Assembly: GCA_021815005.1 (NCBI GenBank)
Contig: JAKAHL010000008.1
Coordinates: forward strand, 1 to 17,263
Length of the DNA stretch: 17,263 bases
Reading direction: 5' to 3'
DNA from: Chloroflexota bacterium
GTDB lineage: Bacteria > Chloroflexota > Limnocylindria > Limnocylindrales > CSP1-4
Below, piece after piece: positions 7,261-14,800 of this stretch; positions within the stretch are counted from its first letter, which is position 1; each line of letters begins with the position of its first letter. The notes beneath the pieces are model-generated. The model searched no databases. It saw only the letters and a program-made list of their open reading frames with translations, and was not told the DNA's origin. Position numbers and translations under genes: made by a program.

Positions 7261-7269
7261 TGGGATAAT
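7261..7269 (+). promoter_or_regulatory. Extended -10 (TGGGATAAT), probable leaderless promoter
   Basis: TGGGATAAT matches the extended -10 TGnTATAAT with one change in the hexamer (GATAAT, 7264-7269). Only six bases separate it from the ATG at 7276, so the A of the start codon would be +1. No Shine-Dalgarno sequence is present between them, and no -35 is seen, as expected for an extended -10. Confidence 0.55.
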
Positions 7270-7275
7270 CGCGCC

Positions 7276-7881
7276 ATGGGCGAGTACCGCGACGACGAGC
7301 TCCAGATGGCAGTCGAGAGCGTGCGGGTGCAGATGACGACGGGGCGCCACGTCCTGCTGCTCAAGGAGGTCGCGCTGGGCCGCATCCTGCCGATCTGGAT
7401 CGGGCCGTGGGAGGCGAGCGCCATCGCGATGCGCCTCCAGGGGGTGGCGCCGGAGCGCCCGCTCACGCACGACCTGCTGGGGGCTGTCATCGGAACGCTC
7501 GGCGCCCGCCTCGAGCGAGTGGTGATCGTGTCGCTCGCGGACGAGACGTTCCATGCGCGACTGGTCCTCGCCACGCCGGATGCGCAGGTCGAGGTGGACG
7601 CCCGGCCGTCCGACGCGATTGCCCTCGCGGTCCGACTGGACGCACCGATCTACGCGGCCGCGGTGGTGCTGGACCGGGCCGCCAAGGCGATGGACCTGGA
7701 CCAGGCCGACGACGAGGCGGCGGACGACGACGAGACGGAGCCCGGGCACGGCACCGCCCAGCCGGGGCGCAAGCCCGCCTCGCGCGAGAGCGTCGGCGAC
7801 GCGGTGGACGCCGCGTCGCTGGCAATCTTCCGGGAATTCGTGAACGGCCTCGATCTCGAGGACAAGGGCGGCGGGTCCTAG
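7276..7881 (+). CDS. Bifunctional nuclease (BFN/DUF151) family protein
   Basis: The 201-residue protein matches the BFN/DUF151 family, whose plant founder was reported to degrade DNA and RNA; bacterial members are mostly uncharacterised. The core spans residues about 10-135: LLLKEVALGRILPIWIGPWEASAIAMRL, then the RPLTHDLL segment (61-68) and the hallmark VDARPSDAIALAVRLDAPIY (107-126). An acidic, Asp/Glu-rich linker (about 142-156) and a basic stretch follow. The C-terminal LAIFREFVNGLDLEDK resembles the tail common in the family. The ATG at 7276 is set by an extended -10 just upstream, suggesting leaderless translation. It converges on the minus-strand GT2 gene with 24 bases between the stop codons. 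Nuclease activity is inferred from the family only. Confidence 0.88.
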   Translation: MGEYRDDELQMAVESVRVQMTTGRHVLLLKEVALGRILPIWIGPWEASAIAMRLQGVAPERPLTHDLLGAVIGTLGARLERVVIVSLADETFHARLVLATPDAQVEVDARPSDAIALAVRLDAPIYAAAVVLDRAAKAMDLDQADDEAADDDETEPGHGTAQPGRKPASRESVGDAVDAASLAIFREFVNGLDLEDKGGGS

Positions 7882-7890
7882 CCGGCCCTT
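7864..7890. terminator. Possible bidirectional terminator hairpin between convergent genes
   Basis: AAGGGC pairs with GCCCTT, then GGC with GCC after a one-base bulge (G7884), leaving the 8-base loop 7873-7880. The stem spans the stop codon of the BFN gene and lies before the GT2 stop on the other strand. It lacks a long T-tract, so efficiency is uncertain. A second small stem, GCCCG/CGGGC (7894-7906), follows. Confidence 0.35.
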
Positions 7891-7905
7891 GCCGCCCGCC
7901 GCGGG

Positions 7906-8691
7906 CTACCGCCCGAGGATCGGCCGCCCCCGTCGCATCGCCACCTCGCGGTTGGCCCACAGGCGGAGCCGGAGCATCCAGAAGTCCTTGACCGCACGCC
8001 AGATGACCGACGGCTTGGCGCCGGTCGGGGAGCCCGCCGTTCGCGGGTAGTGCGGCACGCCGACCTCCGCGATGGACCGCCCGGCCGCTCGGATCTTGGT
8101 GAGCAGCTCGGCGGAGAAGAACGCCCCGCCCGATTCGACGCGCACGCCCTCGAGGGCGTCGCGGCGGAACAGCTTGCAGGCGCAGTCCACGTCGGTGACC
8201 CTCAGGCCGAACAGCAGCCGGTTCGCCAGCTTGTAGGTGCGCGCGTAGGCGATCCGCGCGAACGGGTCGGCGCGCTTGATGCGGTAGCCGACGACCACGT
8301 CCGGGCGGTCCGGGCCGGCCATGCGGGCGGTAAGCCGGCCGATGTCGGCGACCCGGAACTGGCGGTCGCCGTCGGTGAAGGCCAGGAGCTCGTAGCGGGC
8401 TGTCTCGAAGCCGGAGCGCAGCGCGCCGCCGTACCCGCGGTTCGGGTGGTGGTGGACGACCCGGACGATGTCCGGATGCTCGGCCGCCAGACGGTCCGCG
8501 ATGGCCCCCGTCCGATCCCCGGAGCCGTCGTCCACGGCGATGATCTCGAACGTCTCGGCGAGCGCGGGCAGCGCCTCGAGCGCCTCGGCGACCAGCGCCT
8601 CGATGTTCGCCTCCTCGTTGTGGGCCGGGAAGAAGTACGAGAGGCGGGGAACGCGGGCAGGCGCGGCGGTCGCGGTGTCGGCCGTGGTCAT
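7906..8691 (-). CDS. GT2 family glycosyltransferase, polyprenyl-phosphate sugar synthase type
   Basis: This 261-residue enzyme has a GT-A fold of family 2. After a short Ala/Thr-rich leader come LSYFFPAHNEEANIEALV (18-34), the nucleotide-binding IIAVDDGSGDRT (50-61), the GYGGALRSGF segment and the metal-binding FTDGDRQF (105-112, DxD). The VTDVDCACKLFRRDAL block (165-180) is the acceptor-side motif typical of dolichyl-phosphate mannose/glucose synthase-like enzymes. No C-terminal membrane helices follow, so it is probably peripheral on the cytoplasmic face. The ATG at 8691 overlaps the stop of the DUF2723 gene (ATGA), and AGGGA lies just upstream. The frame stays open far upstream, but that is a shadow of the neighbour. 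It likely makes a lipid-linked hexose used by the GT-C enzymes nearby; sugar and lipid are not determinable here. Confidence 0.87.
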   Translation of the reverse strand: MTTADTATAAPARVPRLSYFFPAHNEEANIEALVAEALEALPALAETFEIIAVDDGSGDRTGAIADRLAAEHPDIVRVVHHHPNRGYGGALRSGFETARYELLAFTDGDRQFRVADIGRLTARMAGPDRPDVVVGYRIKRADPFARIAYARTYKLANRLLFGLRVTDVDCACKLFRRDALEGVRVESGGAFFSAELLTKIRAAGRSIAEVGVPHYPRTAGSPTGAKPSVIWRAVKDFWMLRLRLWANREVAMRRGRPILGR

Positions 8692-10319
8692 GGTGTGGTC
8701 CCTATGCGGCCCGTCACGAGGTAGAGGTTGCTGGGGCGACCCACGGGCCGGATCGCGTACTGCTGGGCGAGAGTCTCGATGTCCGAATCTAACTGTCGGA
8801 TGACATAGACGGGCCGAGATCCGAGATACCGGTCGATGATCTGGGCCGGCGAGCCCAGATGATCCCAGACGGCGTTGCTGTCGTCGATGATCGTGATGTC
8901 CGTCCGGCGGCCCTCGACATCCTCGCCGTACCACATCGGGGTGGAGTAGCTCCACCACGAGATCACGACGGCGTTCGCGTCCATCGCGCCGAACGCCTCG
9001 TCGAGCCACTGCGCCGCCGCCGTGTCGCCGGACTGGTCCGCGGCGCGCCATCGGGCGTCGAGATCCGCGGCCGTGGGCACCAGCAGCGCGACGCCGAGGA
9101 CCGCCGCGATCGCCGCCGGGAGTCCGGCCCGCAGGCGCCGCGAACGCATGGCCACCGGCTCCGGGCCGGCGGCGAGGCCGTCGCCGGCCAGGCCCGCCAC
9201 CGCGTCCGCGACGGCGCCCGCGAACACCGCCAGCCAGGTCCACGTGAAGAACACCGGCCCGAGGTAGTAGCGGGTGATGTCCGCGTTGACGTACGACCCG
9301 GCGAAGGTGACGGTGACCAGCGCCGCCGTGCCCGAGAACAGCGCGTAGCGGGGGCTCCTGACCGCGGTCACCACCAGCGCGACCGGGACCAGCGCCACGA
9401 GCGGGCCGAACTGGGCGGTGGCGAGCGCGAGCAGGGCGTCGGCCTTGGCCGGCAGGTCGGACAGCAGGCCGTGGACGTCGCCCTGGAACTGGCGGGCGAG
9501 CACGACGTCCCAGAACCCCTGCCAGGTGTCGGGGTGGGCGTACACCAGCGGCGCCCGAAGCAGCCCGGCGCGAAGCGGGAGCTCGAGGTAGAGCACTGCC
9601 GCCACGCCGATCGCCGTGCCCGCCGCCGCCGCGATCAACCCGGGCCGGAGCAGCACCCGGGGCTCCACGGCCAGCACGAACAGGACCACGGACGGGGCAA
9701 GGATCAGCGCGAGGCCGTGGTTGGCGGCCGCCACCCCGTAGATCGCGGCCGCCAGCAGGATGGCCCGGTCGCCCCGTCGGCGGTAGGCGTCGTCGGGGTG
9801 GTCTCGACGACCGTCTACGAGCGCCTGCCAGCGGAGCAGCGCGAGGGTGAGGGCGACCACCAGCAGGATGTGCAGCGCGTGGGCATCGATCGCGCCGGAG
9901 ATGTGCCAGACGACGGGCGTGAGGGCGAAGCCGATCCCGGTCGCGACACCCACCGGCAACGGCACGCGGAGCCGGCGGGAGACCATCACCACGCCGCCGC
10001 CGGCAAGCGCCGCGCACGTCGCGGCGAGCAGGTTCATCAGGAAGGCGGGCTGGCCCAGCGGCTTGGCGACGATCGAGAACAGCCAGCCGATGATGACGAG
10101 CGCAGGGAACCCCGTCGGGTGCATGGTGCCCAGCACCGGCAGCACGGTCTGCGCCTCGCCCGTGTCCCAGAAGCCGAGACCCGGCAGCAGGGTGGTCCGG
10201 TAGACGGCCAGCGCGACCAGGGCCACGATGCCCGCCGCGAGCGGCGTCAGGTCGGTCCATCGGTCACCTCTGCGGCCGCGCGCGGCGGGCGTCATCGGGA
10301 GCGCGCCGTCACCAGCCAA
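8688..10319 (-). CDS. DUF2723 (GT117/TMEM260-like) membrane glycosyltransferase
   Basis: The 543-residue polytopic membrane protein matches DUF2723. The first extracytoplasmic loop has LLPGLGFWDTGEAQTVLPVLG then MHPTGFP (residues 44-72), with the conserved acidic D52/E55 and the His-Pro-x-Gly pattern. About ten hydrophobic helices follow to roughly residue 415. The C-terminal soluble part contains VVISWWSYSTPMWYGEDVEG then RRTDITIID, close to the family pattern of NGDNDTYPLWYLQEVEG followed by RPDV. The eukaryotic homologue TMEM260 is a protein O-mannosyltransferase, so transfer from a lipid-linked sugar is expected. The TTG start at 10319 has GGGGGA about 6 bases upstream and overlaps the previous gene by 11 bases; ATG at 10295 is the alternative. 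Its stop overlaps the GT2 start by four bases. Confidence 0.85.
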   Translation of the reverse strand: MAGDGALPMTPAARGRRGDRWTDLTPLAAGIVALVALAVYRTTLLPGLGFWDTGEAQTVLPVLGTMHPTGFPALVIIGWLFSIVAKPLGQPAFLMNLLAATCAALAGGGVVMVSRRLRVPLPVGVATGIGFALTPVVWHISGAIDAHALHILLVVALTLALLRWQALVDGRRDHPDDAYRRRGDRAILLAAAIYGVAAANHGLALILAPSVVLFVLAVEPRVLLRPGLIAAAAGTAIGVAAVLYLELPLRAGLLRAPLVYAHPDTWQGFWDVVLARQFQGDVHGLLSDLPAKADALLALATAQFGPLVALVPVALVVTAVRSPRYALFSGTAALVTVTFAGSYVNADITRYYLGPVFFTWTWLAVFAGAVADAVAGLAGDGLAAGPEPVAMRSRRLRAGLPAAIAAVLGVALLVPTAADLDARWRAADQSGDTAAAQWLDEAFGAMDANAVVISWWSYSTPMWYGEDVEGRRTDITIIDDSNAVWDHLGSPAQIIDRYLGSRPVYVIRQLDSDIETLAQQYAIRPVGRPSNLYLVTGRIGTTP

Positions 10320-11832
10320 GCATCTTCCCCCAGGCGACCCCCCACAGGTTGACCGCCGCCCCGACCACGACCAGCGCGACCGCGAGCCGGCGCAGCCGGC
10401 CGTCCGGGCGCATCGCCCCCAGCGCGACCAGGGGCAGCAGGAACGGCATGAAGTCCAGCGAGAACCGGTAGCCCCACTGGACCCAGCCCTGGCTGAAGTG
10501 CGCGAGGTTGAACAGGCCGATCGCCGCGACCGCCAGCCCGGCCCCGATCTTGAGGCGGGCCAGCCTCGGCGGGCGGAAGGCCAACAGCGCCAGCAGCAGG
10601 CCGGGGGCCGAGAGCACGATGCTCGTGCCGACGTCCACCGGCATCGCGAGCGGGCAGCTGGTGTCGAACAGACCCCGCGTCGCGCCCGCGCCCGTGCACA
10701 GGTCGACCGGGGCGCCGAAGCCGAGCGTGTTGGGCTGGACGCCAGGGGCGATCGCCGGCAGCGAGCCGAACATGATCCCCAGATTCTGGGGGATATACCG
10801 GAGGTCCTCCACCGACCACTCGGGGTGGTAGCCCAGGGTGGGGTAGCCGTAGGCCTCCAGCCGGTACTGGTAGTCGTAGCCCGGGTGGAGGAACGACCCG
10901 GTGGTCAGGAACGTGTAGAGCAGCAGGGCGGCAACCGGCAGGAAGGCGCCCGCCCCCGTGGACACGGTGCGCCGCAGGCGCGACCCGCCGCCCCCCACGA
11001 AGATGAACCACGGCGCGGCGAACACCAGCGACAGGCGCGCGGTGACGCTCAGGCCGAGCAGCAGTCCCGCCAGGACCTGGGAGCGGTCGAGCGGCCAGAC
11101 GGCCGCCAGCAGGCGGCGCAACGGCGGCTCCGCCTCGCCACCGGCGGCGTCACCGGCGAGGCGGTCGTCCTCGTCGCCGACGGTCTCGCCTGCCGCCCGG
11201 GGGTCGTGGCGCAGCGTCACGCCCACCGCGAGCGTTGCCAGGTTGAGCGCCACGAGATGGGCGAAATACCAGGTGGTGCCCTCGGCCGCGGCCCACCACC
11301 AGGTCGTCCCCGTCGCGAGGATCAGGGTCACGGCGACCCGGACGGAGAGGCGCAGCCGCAGGCCGCCCAGCATCCACCAAGTGCTCAGGACGCCGAGCGC
11401 GCCGAGCCCGATGGCGACGGCCTCCTGATCGGTGAACAGGCCGAAGACGGCAACGAACGGCAGCAGCACGATGGCCGGCAGCGGCGGGAACGGCAGCAGC
11501 ACCCGGCCGAGGTCGTGGCCGAGCGCGTCCCTGAGCGGGTAGACGTCCTGGAAGTAGTCGTTGTCAGGCGCGCCCGGCACGGCGGCGCCGGTCACCGTGT
11601 TGATGCCGTTCCGGACGGGGTAGTCGAACCAGGGGCGACCGTGGAGGAACGCGTCCGCCTGCCAGACGAAGTGGTTGTACAGGTTGGTGTGCTGCGGGTC
11701 CGAGATGGCGTACAGGCCCAGGGCGGCGAGCGCGAGGAGGAGTCCCGCGAGCACGGCCAGGCGCCGCTCGCCCGACGTTCCGGCTCGCGCGGCCCCGGCA
11801 GGGCCCTCGGCTATACTCCGATCCACCTTCAA
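10309..11832 (-). CDS. Predicted GT-C fold polytopic membrane glycosyltransferase
   Basis: The 507-residue protein has many hydrophobic helices starting at about residue 25 (LAVLAGLLLALAALGLYAI). The first loop has TNLYNHFVWQADAFLHGRPWFDYP (49-72), then DNDYFQDVYPL (90-100), and FPPLPAIVLLPFVAVFG (115-131). This resembles GT-C enzymes in which an acidic loop-1 motif is followed by an FPPGPA-like block. A second conserved-looking segment, GYDYQYRLEAYGYPTLGYH, precedes another loop. I cannot assign a precise family. The TTG start at 11832 is the longest option; GTG at 11826 or 11754 is possible, and no strong Shine-Dalgarno is present. It is the first gene of a three-gene operon and is divergent from the PMT fusion gene across 20 bases. 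A role in extracytoplasmic glycan assembly is inferred. Confidence 0.72.
   Translation of the reverse strand: MKVDRSIAEGPAGAARAGTSGERRLAVLAGLLLALAALGLYAISDPQHTNLYNHFVWQADAFLHGRPWFDYPVRNGINTVTGAAVPGAPDNDYFQDVYPLRDALGHDLGRVLLPFPPLPAIVLLPFVAVFGLFTDQEAVAIGLGALGVLSTWWMLGGLRLRLSVRVAVTLILATGTTWWWAAAEGTTWYFAHLVALNLATLAVGVTLRHDPRAAGETVGDEDDRLAGDAAGGEAEPPLRRLLAAVWPLDRSQVLAGLLLGLSVTARLSLVFAAPWFIFVGGGGSRLRRTVSTGAGAFLPVAALLLYTFLTTGSFLHPGYDYQYRLEAYGYPTLGYHPEWSVEDLRYIPQNLGIMFGSLPAIAPGVQPNTLGFGAPVDLCTGAGATRGLFDTSCPLAMPVDVGTSIVLSAPGLLLALLAFRPPRLARLKIGAGLAVAAIGLFNLAHFSQGWVQWGYRFSLDFMPFLLPLVALGAMRPDGRLRRLAVALVVVGAAVNLWGVAWGKMLGW
11812..11817 (+). promoter_or_regulatory. -10 element TATACT for the GT-C/PMT fusion gene
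   Basis: TATACT differs from TATAAT at one position. A start near 11824 would give a leader of about 29 bases. It lies inside the first codons of the divergent minus-strand gene, so the two units may interfere with each other. No clear -35 is visible. Confidence 0.45.
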
Positions 11833-11840
11833 CGCTCGTT

Positions 11841-11847
11841 AGGAGGG
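11841..11847 (+). promoter_or_regulatory. Strong ribosome-binding site AGGAGGG
   Basis: AGGAGGG lies five bases before the GTG at 11853 and fixes that start. It is the strongest Shine-Dalgarno sequence I see in the window. Confidence 0.8.
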
Positions 11848-11852
11848 TCCCT

Positions 11853-14800
11853 GTGACCGCTTCCGGCCCGGGCGTGCCCGGCCGGGGAAGCAGCACGGAC
11901 GATACCCCCCGGCGAGGCATCGGCCGCGAGATCGTCCTGATCCTGGGGATCGGGCTCGTCGCTCGGCTGATCTTGGCATATGGTCTGCCGCCGTTCTTCG
12001 GTTCGCCCATCCCCGGCTCGGGCTTCAAGACGGACCTGGACCTGTTCCGGTACTGGGCGGACAGCCTCGCCCAGCACGGCCCGTTCGGCTTCTACGACCG
12101 CGGGTTCTTCGCGGACTACACCCCGGGCTACCTGTACGCGCTGTGGCTGGTCGGCATCGTCGGCTCGCTGATCGGCGGCATCGGCGACCTGATCAAGCTG
12201 CCGGCGATCCTCACCGACGTCGCCCTCGCGTACGTCGTGTACTCCATGGTGCTCGAGCTGGGCGTAACGGAGCGCCGGGCCCGTCTGGCCGCCCTCGTCG
12301 TCATCGTGAACCCGATCTCCTGGTTCGACTCGGTGGTCTGGGGCCAGGTGGACAGCTTCGGCACGGTCTTCCTGCTGCTGGCGATCCGGGAGCTGTGGCG
12401 AGGGCGGACCGAGCGGTCCGCGGTCCTCGCGGTGGTCGCGGCGCTGATCAAGCCGCAGCTGGCGATCCTGGTGCCCATCGTGGGCCTGGTGACGATCCGG
12501 CGCGTGCTGTGGCCGGCCGGGGCCTGGGGTGACGAGAACCCCCCCGCCCCGAGCGGGACCGCCTGGGAGCGCCGGACCACCGGCTGGGTCCGCATTCTGA
12601 CCACGGCCGCGGCCGGCTTCGTGACCGTGCTGGCGATGTGCCTCCCGTTCGGACTGTGGCCCGTCCAGTTCAGCGCTTCCGGAACCTCGCTCATCAAGCT
12701 GATGTTCAGCACCGCCTCGACGTACTCCTACGTCTCGGTCAACGCCTACAACCTGTGGGCCCTGTTCCCGGTCGCGGACCTCTCGGGCGTCGTGAACAGC
12801 ATGGCCTCCAACTCCGCCTGGATCTACGACGCGCCGGTCCAGGGCGCCTCGTTCTGGGCGCAGATCGGCCCCCTCCCTGCCGGGCTCGTGGGGGCCGTGG
12901 CCCTCCTCGCGCTGGCCGCGATCATCACCGTCGTGGTGGCCCGGCGGCCGGACCGCATGACCATCCTGGTCGGGACGGCGGCGCTCGCCCTGGCCTTCTT
13001 CGCGGTTCCCACGCGCGTCCACGAGCGGTACCTGTACCCGCTGTTCGGGCTGGCGGCCATCCTCATCGCCTATTCCTGGCGGTGGCGGGTCGCCTACCTG
13101 CTCGCGTCGGCCGCCACGTTCCTCAACATGTACGTGGTCCTGACCACGCTGTACCCGGACAACCCCTCGGTTGCGGACTGGCTCGGGATCGGCCCGGCGA
13201 TCCGCTCGTACTGGGGCGTGGCCCTGATCGCGCTCGTCAACACCGCGGTGTTCGCGTGGGGGCTCGCCCAGTTGCGGCACCGCTCCGCACAGACCCTGGC
13301 CGCGGAGCTCGAGGCGGGGCGCGTTCCCGACGACGTCGCCGCCCCGGTGCTTCCCGCGACCGAGGTGGGCGCGTTGCCCGGCGGCGCCCGGGGTGCCGGC
13401 GCCTCAGCCGGCGTCGCCTCCGCCGCCCCGGCGCCGGCCGAGGGCCCCGGCTCCCTGGTCCCGGCGTGGTTCGACCGCCCGTCGCTCTCGGCCATGACGC
13501 CGCTCGCCTGGCTCCGGGCCAAGATCCGCGAGACGCCCATCCGGCCGGATCGGTCCGCCTCGCTCCGTGGCGAGAAGGGCGGCCGGCTCGACCGCCTGGA
13601 CCTGTGGCTGGTCATCGTGATGGTGATCGCCGCGCTGGTCCTGCGGACGTACCGCCTGGCCGAGCCCGCCCAGATGCACTTCGACGAGGTCTACCACGCC
13701 CGCACGGCGACCGAGTTCCTGCAGGACTGGCGCTACGGGATCGAGCACAACATCTACGAGTGGACGCACCCGCACCTTGCCAAGTACGTGATGGCCGGCG
13801 GTATCGTGGCCTTCGCGGGTCACGACGTGGCGTCCTCGAGCAGCCTCGGCGTCAACGTGGCCGACGCCGCCGTCGAGCCCCGCTTCGACGACCCGAGCCA
13901 GCCGAACGCCCGCCTTGGCGATCGCGTGTTCGTGGTCACGGGATCCGAGCTGATCGCGTACGACCTGCAGACGCGCAAGGAGGAGGCGTCGTGGGCCATC
14001 CCCGGCGCGTCCACGGTGGCCTTCGACGCCTCCACGCACATCGTCACCGTCGGGACCTCGTCGGGCGCGCTCGACACGGTGGACGCCACCACTCTGGACG
14101 ACCTGCGGGCCGGCTCGCCGGGAGCGGCGCTCTCGGCCGTCACCGGGCTCGGCCAGCTCGACGGGACGCCCGTGCAGCTCCTGGCCTGGGACAACGGCGC
14201 CCGGCTGGCCGCCCGGCTGGCCGACGGCACCGTGGAGGTGGTGGACACGGCCGCCGGCACCGTCGTCGGTCGAGCGCACCTTGCCGGTGCCGCCGACATG
14301 GCAGAGGTGAGCAGCGGCGACGCGGTGGTGGCCACGCTGGCTGGCGTGACCGACAAGGCCGCCACGGCGACCACACTCGCCGGGCTCGTGGGCGGCACGG
14401 CCGCCGCCTATCAGGCGGCGCTCGGCGGGGCGAAGGGCGACACGACCGTCCTCCCGATCACGCTCGGCAACAGCGCCGACCAGACGCCCGCCGGAGAGGC
14501 GCGTGCCAAGCTCCAGGCGGCGATCGACGGCGGGCAGGTGCCGGGGATCACGATCAGCCAGGTCGCGCTGGTGGCGGTGGCCGACTCGGGCGGCGTGGAC
14601 ATGCTGGCCGACAACGCCGTGGTGGCGGACCACACGGCGCTCGCCGGCGGCGGCCTCGGGTTGGCGGTGGTCACCGGGCTGGGCGACAACGAGCTGTACG
14701 TGACCACGAGGGACCCGGGGTCCGGTACGCCCCAGCTGGCCTGGATCACCACGTCGGGCGACGTGGCGAAGAGCGGACCCGCGTTCGACCCGTCCAGCGA

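Noticed and set aside
8692..10260. Upstream extension of the GT2 reading frame on the minus strand
   Set aside because: The frame is open but overlaps the DUF2723 gene fully and gives Arg/Pro/Gly-rich nonsense. The GT2 family alignment and the ATGA junction place the start at 8691.
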